Below, piece after piece: positions 33,901 to 45,605 of a stretch of DNA of 64,000 nucleotides. The translations under genes were made by a program, and so were the position numbers. The DNA is from Cubamyces lactineus. Its lineage: Eukaryota > Basidiomycota > Agaricomycetes > Polyporales > Polyporaceae. The DNA lies in assembly GCA_022376465.1 (NCBI GenBank), contig JACDTU010000022.1, forward strand, positions 1-64,000, given 5' to 3'. Positions within the stretch are counted from its first letter, which is position 1; every line of letters begins with the position of its first letter. The notes beneath the pieces are model-generated. The model was not told the origin of the DNA and did not search any database. It saw only the letters and a program-made list of their open reading frames with translations.

Positions 33901-36900
33901 CGGATCCTTCCCCATCCACGGGTGAGCATCCCAGAATCAACGATATCGACTGCGTCACTCACTTCCATCATTCAAAGAACAGGAAAGTATGACAAACGAT
34001 GAGTGATTCCAGGCAGGTAGGATCTCTAGAACGCTCGCGCCCTGCGCCTCCCCCGCACAATGCACCAAGAGCACTCCCAGTGAGTGAGCGACCGCGCACT
34101 TGGGTACGACTCCTGCCACCAGCGATCTGCCCAACCCCCGCAATCGCGCGCTGGCAGGCATCTTGCGTTTCGACTCTCCAACTCTCAAGCTTCGACGGCG
34201 CGCCGCTCGCGTTCGCGGGAGCACATGTACGCCGTGAGTACGTATACGGCGAGATACGACGCCGCCAGATCACAGATGGCAGTTGGGCGGGTGACAGGAC
34301 CACGCGGGCCATAGGTGCGTGTACGTACGTACGTTTACTCCGAATTCATTGCAGCATCACGTTCTCTTCGCAGCTTGGACGCGCGACGCGCGACTTGGAA
34401 GTTGGGCAGCTGCCGGCGAAATGCGACGACTCCTTCTCGACCCTCTCGACTCCTTCTCGACCCTCTCGACCCTCTCGACCCTCCTGAGCCTTTCCATCTG
34501 CGCCTATCTCCGGCGGTGTCTAATCATCGTGGCGGACGTCAGCTTTGAAGATCGCGGTGCTCTCTGGGACAGCTCGCGCTTGTTCTGCGTTCTGGCTGTG
34601 GGCTTCTCCGTGCGCAGCTTACCCTCCCTTTCTTCCTGGACCCAGGACGCTATGGCGCGGAAAGGCGTGGAGACGTTACTTGCGCTTCTGGTGCCGTCTG
34701 ACGGTCGTCTATGCACTGGGATCCTGCGCTCTGATTATCCCCAACGCTCGATGCACCGCTCCGGATTCTACAATCTATGATGTATCACGAATGGTTCCTC
34801 GGGACGACGGGGCCATGCGGGTGTGTACGCATTCCGTTCTTCACAGCGACTTGGACTAGACTTCGACACGATGGTCTTTCAAGGGTAATACCCTCATCTC
34901 TCACATCCGGCACTCCTCTTACTCTCTTCTGTCTGGCGTATATCCGACGGTGTCTCTCTGTCGTGTCAAACCTGGAATAGAGAAGTTGCGATGCTTTCCT
35001 ATGATGCTGGCGCTTCATCAACATTATCGTGCGCGGGGCCATAACGGCGATTGCGCACTGATCTTCAACCACACCCCTCATGGTCCTCTCGCATCCACAG
35101 CAATTAGAAGGCCAGGAACCTCCCTCACAGCTCTCACAGCCCATACCATCAGTCACTAGTCAGTACTGACATCTGCACGGAAGCTATTGCTAATGTGACG
35201 TGGGTCGTACGTCGAGCTGTGTCTCCCAACATGACGTGCATGACATTGACACCCCCGAACGGCCGAGCGCTACCGCGCTGAAGCATCAGCGTTTCATCCA
35301 ACATCGACACTGACATGGCCATCTGTCCAGGCACGCCAGCGGCGGGCGGTGGCGTCCGTCCTCGCCCGCGAGGCTGCGACCCTGCGACCGTGCGGGCCCG
35401 GCTGCGAGTGCGGATTTAGAGCATATGACGCGGATGGACCCAGGACGATCGACAGTTGGACATTTCTCGGGCGATCGTATGGTGCATCTGGCTAAGTAGC
35501 AGCTCGCACTCGTCTCTGCAGGCTTTGGCGCTGTCGATCGCGCTGCTGGTGCTCATGCTAGTGCTAGGTAGCGGGAAGCGACGATGGACGCTAACGGGGG
35601 TACTCGCTCCCGAGTGTGCGGCACGGCATCTGCCCGCTAGGAAGCTGTGTTGACGGCCTGTGCACGTATACGGGTCTTCCCTCTACTTGTTCTGTGGCTC
35701 GCGGGGTGCATGCTAGTAGGCTCCGCGGCGTCCGTCTTTCGCCGCGCTTCCGAGGGACTGTCATGAACGAGTCTTCCTTGCCCGATCTCTGCTTTTGGAG
35801 CCTGTCGGTGACCTTCGGTGGCTGGATCCTCGATGACCGCTGACGACACGCATATACGCGTCTGAAACGAACGAGGTTCGCAACCCCCTCAGTCCTTTGC
35901 ACGTCGTGGTGACAGGTCCTGGCGCGATGAAGGGGATATCGGCTAACTCTCCAGTACGTTTTCCTTTCACGAACAACGCCATTGTCGCCTTGTATAGGTA
36001 TTAGCGCCCGCTTGCGACCCGGGCTCTTCCTTCTGCGCCCGCCACCTTCGACTCAGTGCTTTTAACTCTTCTAAGAAATTTCGAAGACAGCGATGCACCT
36101 TGTGGTGACGGTTCCCTGCTCCAGCTTTCTCACAGGCTCACGAACTCATCCATGTGCTCACATCCGTCGAAACGTACAGCCTTGCAGTAGCTTCTTGGGA
36201 ACACAGCTACGTTTCGCCCGATCTGTCAATCAAGCATATCCGAGTATTAGGCAAAGGCTGGTCATTGACACTCGCTAGGTTTCCGAGGCTACCTTCCCGT
36301 TTGCAACACTTTTGCGGGCTCGATCGAGGGAAACATGGCCATCTAGACAGGAAGAAGACCTGCGTACTATGTGGTACTCGGAGAGACGGACACGCCTGGT
36401 TTGTATCGAAGCCTTCCAAAGTGGCTTACGCAACCACAGTGCGGTCCGTACCAATCTGTTCCTCGTTTTCCTTTCGACGAGTTAGGCCACGGCTCAGCTG
36501 AACACGCGAATTCATTTAACACGTCCAGGTCCGGGCCGGAGACCGCATCTCAACCGAGACGTTCCCGTTAATGCGCTACGATAGGGTGAGTGAACGCCAC
36601 CCATCACACTGAGCGTCGAGGGTCTCGTGAACGTTGACCTATGAATTATCATCGCTGCAGGGATGATGTGCGCTCAGATGCAGCGCCCGAGCGCAGCATG
36701 GAATGTCGAGCAGCTTCCGAGAGAAGCCGAGTACAATACTGGCTGTTTGCCAGGCCTTGCACCAGCAAGTGTGCCCATCTGCTGCGCAGGCGTAGTTGCT
36801 TGAATGCTGTGGTCATTGGTGCGATAGCCTCCTTGAACTTGCAACGTAATGCCTCACCAAAGGCAGTACTCCCTTTCTTTGTGGCGTTCATGGCGCCGGT

Positions 36901-37560
36901 GCTGATCCAATAGGCTCGACGACTGCTTTCGTCTCACATCTTAGAGGTTGCGCCACGCCGTCCCTGCGGCTTCACCAGTGCTTCAAGTGCTTCGAACTTG
37001 TGCAGAAGACATGAGGCCCTGTTGGCATGCATGGCCTCGACGTCTCCCTGGTATTGATTTTTCATGGAGCCCCCTACCCAGGCCGCGCAGAGTCCCTTTC
37101 AACCGGTACGTTGGGTATTTGGGACCTGACTGGTGAGAATCTGACGTAGAGGAAATGGTGTACGGCTCAGCAGCTCCCAAAGAGATGAATTTCATCGTTC
37201 TATGTCGATGCGAAATGCACTGATTTAGGTGCGCAGCTAGATGCAAGTCTTATGGTCAAGGAGTTGGCCTTGGTGACATGGTGCAGCGAAGACAAAGACC
37301 ATACAGCACATAGAACACTGCAATATCCGCGGATCGTCTCTGATAGAGTTGATAACAGGCTGCGGCTGACAGACCTGTCTCTCAAGACGCCCTTTTGAGA
37401 ACCGTCAGTGAGCGATCATCAGTGGCCCGTCCTCGAACTTATCGCACCTCATGTAGCTCACGAATGGACATTCGGTATATGTAGGACATGTCATCGTAAG
37501 TAATCCCCTGAACCATCGCTCCCATTACCCACCAACGGCTCTGCAGCAGACCTGACACAT
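30906..37560. other. 6.6-kb gene-poor stretch
   Basis: No conserved domain, RNA gene or clear transposon boundary was recognised. Many 60-270-codon open frames overlap on both strands and look like products of GC-rich composition. Simple repeats occur at 34316-34334 (GTAC units) and 34427-34484 (TCGACCCTC-type units). It may contain relics of genes or old repeats that only similarity searches would show. Confidence 0.4.
34427..34484 (+). repeat. short tandem repeat, TCGACCCTC-type units
   Basis: About six near-perfect 9-10-bp units alternating CGACTCCTTCT and CGACCCTCT, visible directly. Confidence 0.75.
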
Positions 37561-37591
37561 CTCCGCCAGCTCCACCGCCGTATGTTCACGC

Positions 37592-38863
37592 TTGACGCGT
37601 CCGGATTTGCAGGCTTCTTCGGCGGAGACGGGGGCGGCGGAAAGCGCGGCGACCGTGCACCTCGTCCAATGGCGCCGATGGCTTGGACGGTTCAACGCGC
37701 CGGGTCTCTTCGAGATAGCGAGGCAGTACGGGGGCCATGTCGCCATTGAGGGCATCTCGTCTCTCTTCCCCGTCGCCCGTTCCTCCAAGAGTCGCGATCC
37801 CGCCATGATTTTCGGGTTAGAGGGTCAACACGGACCTCGCTTCATCGCCAGCTACGCGGGCTCTGAAATCTCAGGGTGCGGCCACCTCGCACACCTTCTC
37901 GCGCGCAGAGTGCGCCATAGCAATCGCGTATCCAAACCCATCGTCATCCCCAACGCGCGCAGGAAGACTTCCCAATACGACGTCACCACGATGGGGTTCT
38001 CGCTGGAGCACCCACAGCCGGAGATGTGCCCGCCGATGCTCAAGAACAAGCAGGTCTTCCGCCATTCTCCCCATCGCCGGCAGCCTCGTCGCCGCCGTCT
38101 ACTGCGCGTACATCGCCGACTGGAACTGCTGCGTGAGCATCGCCCTGGGAGCCCTCGCAAACGGGCTGGCCTGCTTGCAGCTCGGATCAGGGCGCCTGGT
38201 TTTCCGCCATCCGGCACCACGGGATGGCGCGCCTCCAGACGACGGGGTATACATCCTCGAAGGCCACGACGGGGTGATCGTTGCGCGCGGGGGCGAAGGC
38301 GCAGTCAGCGCGCTCACTCTGGGGCACTTCTGCTTGGACCTCCCCAGAGATCCGCTCATGCGGCACTTCCTGACCGGCGCATGCATGGCGATTCTCGTCG
38401 CGCAGTGCACAGTCCAGTTACTCCTTATCCCTCAGGGAATTTTGTACGGACCAGGGGCATTCGTCGCGAGCCTTGCGCTCTCGTGGGCGTACAGCGACCT
38501 GCTCGCGCTCGACAAGGAAGACATGCAGACCGAGATCCTGCTCGGCGACGTGCTGCACCTGCAGCAGCGCGACGTCACGAAGTTCTCGTTCGAGATGCGC
38601 ACCGCCATGGCGGTATTCACAATACCCTCGCTAGAGCCTCCGTCGCCAGACAAGCTCCTGCCGAACAGTAACCCGGTCTGGCAGCGGTGGAGGGCGTTGG
38701 GCAGCTGCTCGTAGTCCCGTTCAAGGGTCTGCGCTTCGACAAGGACCAGTGGGAGGTTCCGGGATTCGACAGCAGCTCTCGCAAGCTGTTACACGATCTG
38801 TTCGTAGATGCTGAAGAAGCATACAAAGCATGGTGCGAGTACAGCCGGCGTGATCCATCCTAA
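37592..38863 (+). pseudogene. Agaricomycete membrane protein gene, two frameshifts
   Basis: Recognisable as a recurrent Agaricomycete family of unknown function: TVHLVQWRRWLGRFNAPGLFEIA, IASYAGSEISGCGHL, ARRVRHSN, VVIPNARRKTSQYDVTTMGF, then hydrophobic segments (ILPIAGSLVAAVYCAYI, LVAQCTVQLLLIPQG) and a C-terminus WEVPGFDSSSRKLLHDLF ending at TAA 38861-38863. The frame shifts twice: one extra base near 38058-38060 (a CC where a single C would give QVFAILPIAG) and one missing base near 38699-38701 (GGG where GGGG would join RALG to QLLVVPF). The two lesions compensate, so both ends share a frame. No ATG is found in frame at the 5' end, so the start or a first exon is unknown. A real pseudogene or consensus indels are both possible. 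Confidence 0.7.
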
Positions 38864-39054
38864 TACTGTACGCGTTGTGGTCTGGGACTTCGCAGGGACT
38901 TCACCAGGTACTATAAATGTGACATACTCACTTCTTACTTCCGAAGCTGCAATACACACTGGGCAGTGGACATTGTGTGCGAGTTCTGTAAAGTTTTTAC
39001 TTCAAGTTGCCCTTGTCGGCGCGACAGGTCGGATTTGGGGATCGCAAAAAGGCG
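38864..39054. other. intergenic before tRNA-Cys
   Basis: Short spacer, probably 3' flank of the membrane-protein relic and 3' flank of the minus-strand tRNA gene. Confidence 0.4.
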
Positions 39055-39126
39055 AGGCCCCACCGTGGTTCGAACACGGGACCACACGATCTGCAATCGT
39101 ATGCTCTACCACTGAGCTATAAGGCC
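39055..39126 (-). tRNA. tRNA-Cys (anticodon GCA)
   Basis: 72 nt on the minus strand, acceptor GGCCTTA with TGGGGCC and discriminator U. The D, anticodon (ATTGCAG) and T arms are identical to the plus-strand copy at 21604-21675; only acceptor pairs differ. Confidence 0.93.
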
Positions 39127-39790
39127 TTGACAAATTGAAACATAACCATAAATCCAACCTTTTCGAGTCTTTTCCCTTGGGTCCACACCCACGCTGGAAC
39201 TCCGACAGCCGCGTACATGTTCCAATCCTACGGCCACTACGGCACTTACCAGTCACTAAAACACTACGCTACCGCTATTAGCCATTCTTGCACGTACCAG
39301 GGCTACCTGTCAACAGTGGCCCTGGTCGCTCATCATGCTGTACACATTAGTGTGTACATGTGACAGCGATGCGCTTTTCCTGGCATGGACGGACAGAATC
39401 CCACTCGAACTGGTGAGTACTAGTAACACTCAAAAGCTTGGAGCTTGAATCCTCGACGCTTCTGCGGGTCTACTGGTCTACCGACCGATTTTGCTTCGCA
39501 ATAACACTTTGCATGAAGCAGCGTATTGTTCATTTCGAGTGCTCACTGCGAGTGGCATCGAAATGGCTTATATGTCTACCAGGCGTAAGTATCGTGGCGT
39601 AGACGACTGCGATCGCGCAGTCAGGGTGTCAGGCATAACGCCCACGGACGGTACATCCAACTGTACTGCGGTGACTCGTGTGCTCTTGCGGCGGTGAAGC
39701 TAGGCGGCAGCATATGGCTGCCCATAAAACCTCGGAAGCCTATGCGATGTCTACATACACCTCTTCACCTTCGGCCAAGGTAGCTCATCG
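39127..39790. other. intergenic, promoter of first S33 peptidase
   Basis: About 660 bp. CATAAAACC near 39724 could act as a weak TATA box about 65 bp before the ATG. Nothing else was recognised. Confidence 0.35.
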
Positions 39791-42168
39791 ATGCTATCAT
39801 ATCTACTAACAGCCATCGCAGTGGGTCGCCTTGTCCATGCTGCTAGTGACGACGATGGACGACTAGCGGTATGTGCGATTGTCGTTTCTACGCGCATTGC
39901 ATTGCATTTTCGATAGGCTGATACAGTTAACAGGGCACAGGGACTCATCCGGCATTCCAATGGGGCCCGTGCGACCCAACAATTGTCGAAGACCCATCAA
40001 TTTCATGCAGTTTCTTTGAAATCCCTCTAGACTACCATGACAGGTCGGCAGGGACAGGGCGCATCGCGGTTGCGAAAGTGAATGCCACAGCCGAACGATT
40101 CGGGACGCTCTTTATCAATCCTGGTATGTCCGGTCACTGAGAAAGCTATCACATGAAAGTCGAAAGTCGAACCCTGTTCACTCTCACTCTAGGAGGGCCT
40201 GGTGAATCTGGTTTGGCCGCTCTTGACAGCTTGGGCTCCACGGCGTCCAGTCTCGCCGGCGGTCACTACGACATTGTTAGCTGGGATCCTCGCGGGGTGG
40301 GGCCGCTCACGATGTGCGTATAACATAGTGTTATGATGGAAGCTATCTGACACGCCTTCTCTACTGCAGCCCGGGAGACATCCAATGCTTCAATAGTGTC
40401 GAAGAATACAACACATTCTGGAACGGAACGATCGAGCTGGCCGGCATCGAGATGACGGGCAACTTCACGAATCCGCAAGATATCGAAGCATTGCTCTCTC
40501 AAGCTCCGATAATGCAGAAGAAGTACGAAGAGCTTGGCGAACGGTGCCTTCAGCAGCCGTCTGGTAGATATCTTGAGTACGTCGGTACTGCCGCTACCGT
40601 CCGAGATATGGTCGCGATGGCGGACGTATTGGATGGGCCAACGGCTCAGATCAATTTCGCTGGATTGTCTTATGGCACCATTCTAGGCGCGTGGTTCGTC
40701 AACAGTAGGTGACATCGCTTTTCCTCCTCTCGTATCGATTATCTCGCTCACAATCGCTTCTGACCAGTGTTCCCTGAGGTGCGCTTTTCGTTCCGCCGAG
40801 TTCTAGCAAGGACCCCAACAGCTTTCCCCAGCGTGTCGGGCGTGTCATCCTTGATGGCGTCGTGGACCCCACTTTCCTCGCCACGGAAGAGACCACAGCT
40901 GTACGTACAGAAATGAGGTCAGTTCCAGATATGTTCGCTGACTCGTTCATGTCCAGTTCTTTCCTAAGCAACTAGTGGATGCGGACAAGGTGTACGACGC
41001 CCTCATCACAGCCTGTGCGCTCTCGGGTCCTGCGGGCTGTGCGGCCACCGCCGAAGGACAAACCCCGGCCGACGTGAACGCGAATGTCCAGGCGCTTTTA
41101 CAGCGTGCGCACGATGCTGCACGCAAGAACAGCTCCGTGCCCGTAACATCCGCCGATATACGCAGTGAGCGCGAATTTCCCTAGAGTTGGTACTATTGAC
41201 CTCACGCTCGAGCAGAACAGTTGTTCGCAGCAGTATATTTTCCTGCAGAATGGGCGACGTTCGTGAACATGAGCTACCCGGAGGCCGTCGCCGCAGTCGA
41301 CGCGGAGTCCTCAGGGAGCGCTGGAACGCGTGCTGCCGCGCGCAGGAGGTAAGTCTGCGTCCAGTGTAATATCCCTCACTAGGTCACTGATTTTAAGGCC
41401 CAGCCATCGCAAAAGGCAGGCGAACGACTCAAAAACATACGGAGGGCCAGCAATTGCCTGTAGCGATAGTGTTGATCGCAGAGGGACGAAGATGATCGAC
41501 GTCTTCAAAGGCATCATCTCATCTTCCAGGACCGGGTCTCACTTCTGTGAGTCGGCCCTCTCCCCTTTTCGTCTACAGAGATCGCTGGAGGGCGCTTTCC
41601 TGCTTGACAGTCACCTCAGTTTGGCCGAACTTGTTCAATTACTGTCCATTCTGGCCGGTGCGCGCAGTGGAGAGATACCAAGGCCCGTTCAATAGGAAGC
41701 TTGCTAACAAGGTCTTGGTGCTAAGCAACACGGTGCGGCGAAAGCGTGCTCTCCATAAAGTTCGCTGAGCCTGACTTATCGTTCGATTCGTCCAGTACGA
41801 CCCCGTAACACCTCTAGCAGATGCTCGCGCGCTCGCGAAACTCTTGGGAGATAGTGGCATCCTCGTCCTTCTAGACGGATTTGGGGTGAGAAAATGTACA
41901 CAAATTTCCTGCTCTACTAGCTGATGCGATATGTGCTTTGTAGCATACTACCAGCGAGCCCTCTCAGTGTCTCCTCGAGATCGTTTCCGCGTACTTTGCA
42001 AACGGAACGGTACGCTTATGCTACCCTGTCCTCCTCTCCTTCTCAGCCTGATGTCTGTTTATACAGCTCCCCGAAGGCAACCGCACGGTATGCGAGGTAG
42101 ATGCCGACTACGAAGTCTTCACAGGCGTCAATACCGAGGCGATACTCGCAGCATTGCAATACCAATGA
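39791..42168 (+). CDS. secreted alpha/beta hydrolase, S33 TAP-like peptidase (copy 1)
   Basis: Multi-exon gene. Exon 1, MLSYLLTAIAVGRLVHA, is a signal peptide. After GTATGT...ACAG the next exon gives GTGTHPAFQWGPCDP, then CSFFEIPLDYHD, GGPGESGL, YDIVSWDPRGVG, the nucleophile elbow GLSYGTILG, VFPERVGRVILDG, YGGPAIACSDSVD and YCPFWPVRAVERY, then YDPVTPLADA (acid) and GFGHTTSEPSQC (His), ending QYQ at TGA 42166-42168. The complete Ser-Asp-His triad supports an active tripeptidyl- or prolyl-type aminopeptidase acting outside the cell. About ten introns, several inferred only from frame. Forms a tandem pair with 43196-45605 in the same orientation. Confidence 0.82.
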
Positions 42169-43121
42169 ACACGGGGTCGGATTCGGCCCAAGTAGGTGAA
42201 TATAAGCTGTTCTTTGAATGTGGACATCGCGATACCAATTTCTTTGGCACTGTCTACACCCAGTCCGGCTTCCACCCGACCGATTGCCCCCAAATCCAAG
42301 TCTGCTTTCTTGCTGCTGACATCCGATACACCTGAATTTCTACTTGGAGCTCTACTGAGAATTGTACGGTAGCTTTCCCTCATAAACCTCACAAGAACGA
42401 GCCGATGCCGAGAATGAGGCGCACTGAGAGTACGTAATCCGTCGCGTCGTGAAGTTGAGAACCTTCCTTTCCAGGCTGTGCACCATCCCGGCGCTAAGCG
42501 CTAACTCGCGACGGGGGCAACCTCGACCACTTATCCGTCACCCGCCTAAGGCTGCCTCCTACTTTCACACGCTGGCACCCAGAATCCCAGATTGTCTGTG
42601 GCTCTAAACACGTCCATTGCACGTAGACCCTGAGCATGGAGGATTACTCATGAGATGATTCAAAAGCCATCAAATTTGACCAGATTTTAGGTCGCGGTAC
42701 AAATGCGACTAACAGCGCACCATCGGTACGCCAACACCGATGCGACAATCGGACTCCTCAAGAAGCCAGGTGTCAATATCAATGACTACTGGCGGATCAT
42801 AGAGTGGGTGAGTATACATTCAACTGTGTCAAGACCATCACCGTGTCTAGGTGTAACAGCGCTCCAACCTAGCCGCGAAAGACGAGTTTTCTGAGCTACT
42901 CATACAGTCTGACGAGCTGCTCGTGTTCATTCATCAGCCAATTCAATTGGTTCTTGACTCCATTCATGACCATCTCTGTCATATTGTGCTTGTACAATCT
43001 CTGTTTTGCCTTCCAAGAGCCCACTCATCAAGACGAACCCATCGCCGCCCCAGGACCGGCGGCGCGCCGACGCCGACGCCAAGGCTAGGTTGCGCGAGCC
43101 GCATATCATCACTACTCGGTG
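42169..43121. other. spacer between the tandem peptidase genes
   Basis: About 950 bp. A frame at 42703-42810 ends in a good splice donor (GAGTGGGTGAGT) and might be a gene scrap, but no family is recognisable. Confidence 0.4.
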
Positions 43122-43129
43122 TATATAAA
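43122..43129 (+). promoter_or_regulatory. TATA box of second S33 peptidase
   Basis: TATATAAAG about 70 bp upstream of the ATG at 43196. Confidence 0.65.
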
Positions 43130-43195
43130 GAACTTAAAAGAAGTTCACCCTCAACTTCGTGCACCACGACCATCCCACGGACCCAACGTATCCCC

Positions 43196-45605
43196 ATGAG
43201 ATACCTCACGCTTCCCGTCGCATCCCTAGCATTGATACAGTCTGTGCTATGCACTGAAGCGAGATCCTATCCTGCCACTACTGCACGTGATGTATCTCCG
43301 CAGGACTTCGAGGTGAGACTCGTCAATATGAGCTTCCGAGGAATGTCACTGACAAGTTTGATTTTCAGCCTCGAGCCATTGTCCAGAATTCAACTTTTGA
43401 ATGGGGCCCATGCGATCCCGCCATCGTATCGGACCCTACTCTAACTTGTAGCTTCTTTGACGTTCCCTTGGATTATCACGACCTCTCCGCCGGATACGGC
43501 AGGCTCGCTGTCGCAAAGGCCAACGCTACCGGCCCGCGACGTGGCTCAGTGCTTGTGAATCCCGGTACGCCTTACTTCCTGGTGAGACGATTGTAATACC
43601 ACTCACGTTCGCCACAGGTGGGCCCGGAGAATCCGGACTAGAGGAGATCTCCGAGTTTCTGGACACGCTCCGTGCCCTCACAGGAGGCGAATACGACATC
43701 GTTACCTGGGACCCGCGCGGTGTCGGCTCCCTCACCATGTGAGCTACTTAGTCATCGCTCGTCTTGTTAGTCAAATCTAACTGTTCTCTGTGTAGTCCAG
43801 GTGATATATTCTGTTTCGACGACACGGACGAGTACAATAGTTTCTGGAACGGAACGATTGAGCTGACGGGCATCGACATGACGGGCAACTTCACCGACCC
43901 CGAGGAGATCCGCGCTCTCCTGGCTCAAGCGCCGATCATGCAGGCGAAGTACGAGGAGCTCGGGCAACGATGCCTCGACCATCCCACTGGGAAGTACTTG
44001 CGATATGTCGGCACCGCGGCTACAGCGCGCGACGTCGTTGCGCTGGTTGATGCTCTCGATGGTCTTGGAAGTCCTGTCAACTACATCGGGTTCTCTTACG
44101 GGACAATCCTCGGGTCTTGGCTGATTAACAGTACGTGAACGTCGCTCGCCAACGTGATCCCTGAATTCTATTCACGTTTGGAAATCGAACAGTGTTCCCG
44201 GAGGTATAGCTGCACCTTAATCACACGCATTGCCAGCGTTGATGCATTCCCATTTTAAGCGTGTCGGACACGTCGTCTTGGACGGCCCTCTCAATCCCAT
44301 CAATCTGGCTACGAAAGAAGTGCCGTTTGTGAGCAATAGCGTGCTCACTAAACGTCCTTTGCTCTAACATGCTCCCTCTATAGTTCTGGACTGGGAATCA
44401 ATTGCAAGACGCAGACAAGGTGTTCGACGGGTTTGTCACGGGGTGTGCTCTTTCTGGGCCCACAGGCTGTGCGATTGCGTCCGAGGGAGCAACTCCCTCC
44501 GATGTCAATAACGCCATTCAGACGCTCCTTCAGAGCGCACACGATGCTGCACTTCAGAATAGCTCTGTCCCGGTCCAGTCCGGTCTCATTCGCGGTGAGT
44601 GTCTCGACACACTGTAATTGCATCAATAGCCCCTCACCTTGATACTACCTTGGCTTAGCGGCCATATACTCGGCGATGTCCTGGCCTTCGCTCTGGGCTA
44701 GCCTAGCGAACACGACGTATCCCGAACTTGCTGAGGCTGTTGCGAGCGAATCCAGGGTACAAGCGGAGAGGTTGGCTGCGCGGCGGACCATCCAGTACGT
44801 CTCAATATTTGCGCGTTGGAACACGAGCCCTCACCGTTTCATCACAGTTCGCGCAGGACCAGTGAACCGAATACTACGCCAGTATATGGCCCTCCAGCGA
44901 TTATTTGTGGCGATGGCGTCGATCAGCGCGGGACAAGCATGGAAGAGATCTTCCAGAATATCATCTACGAGTCGGGGCACGGTTCAACGATGTGTAAGCA
45001 GCAATTTGCCATGACGGCTTTACGCACGCATACTCAATTCATCGATTATCAGTCACGTCGGTGTGGCCTCTCCCGTTCTACTATTGTCCCTTCTGGCCAG
45101 TCCGCGCAGTCGAACGCTACCAAGGACCTTTCAACAGAAGTCTTCAGAACAAGGTGTTGATCTTGGGAAACACAGTATGAATCTCGCACAGCATGATATA
45201 GGCGCGATACTGAATGTCGGATTTCAGTTCGATCCACTCACGCCGTTCGCGGATGCGGAGAAAGTGACAACACTGCTCAAGGACGATGCTGTCCTAGTCA
45301 GGCAGAATGGATTCGGCGTATGTGGTTGACTCAGTATGACTTAGAGCGTTCAGCTGACGGGCCTTGTGATTTGGCAGCACACGACTATCGCCGATCCATC
45401 TGACTGCATCGTTAAACTTGTCAGCGCGTACTTTGTCAACGAAACGGTAAGGCATGCTTCTGTGTCTCGCGCATTGAGGTTGTCATGGCTCACCCCATCG
45501 ATGTGCAAGGTCCCGGAGGTCTCTGCTGGTGGTGTGGTATGCGAAGTTGACGCGACTTTCGAGCTGTTCCAAGGCGTGAACACCTCAGCCATCTTGAGTG
45601 TATAA
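43196..45605 (+). CDS. secreted alpha/beta hydrolase, S33 TAP-like peptidase (copy 2)
   Basis: Exon 1 MRYLTLPVASLALIQSVLC is a signal peptide and ends DFE|GTGAGA. Then follow WGPCDPAIVSDPTLTCSFF, DVPLDYHDLSAGYGRLAVAK, GGPGESGL, YDIVTWDPRGVG, the nucleophile elbow GFSYGTILGSW, VILVG-free core with HVVLDGPLNP, CGDGVDQRGTSMEE, YCPFWPVRAVERYQGPFN, FDPLTPFADAEKV (acid) and GFG|HTTIADPSDC (His). The last intron (after FVNET) joins VPEVSAGGVVCEVD, ending SAILSV at TAA 45603-45605. Intron positions match copy 1 closely, so the two arose by tandem duplication. All triad residues are present. Several N-x-S/T sites fit a secreted glycoprotein. Confidence 0.85.

Noticed and set aside
34545..34980. Possible DUF6533-like membrane protein relic
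   Set aside because: A few hydrophobic words fit loosely, but no chain of exons or conserved motif could be built.
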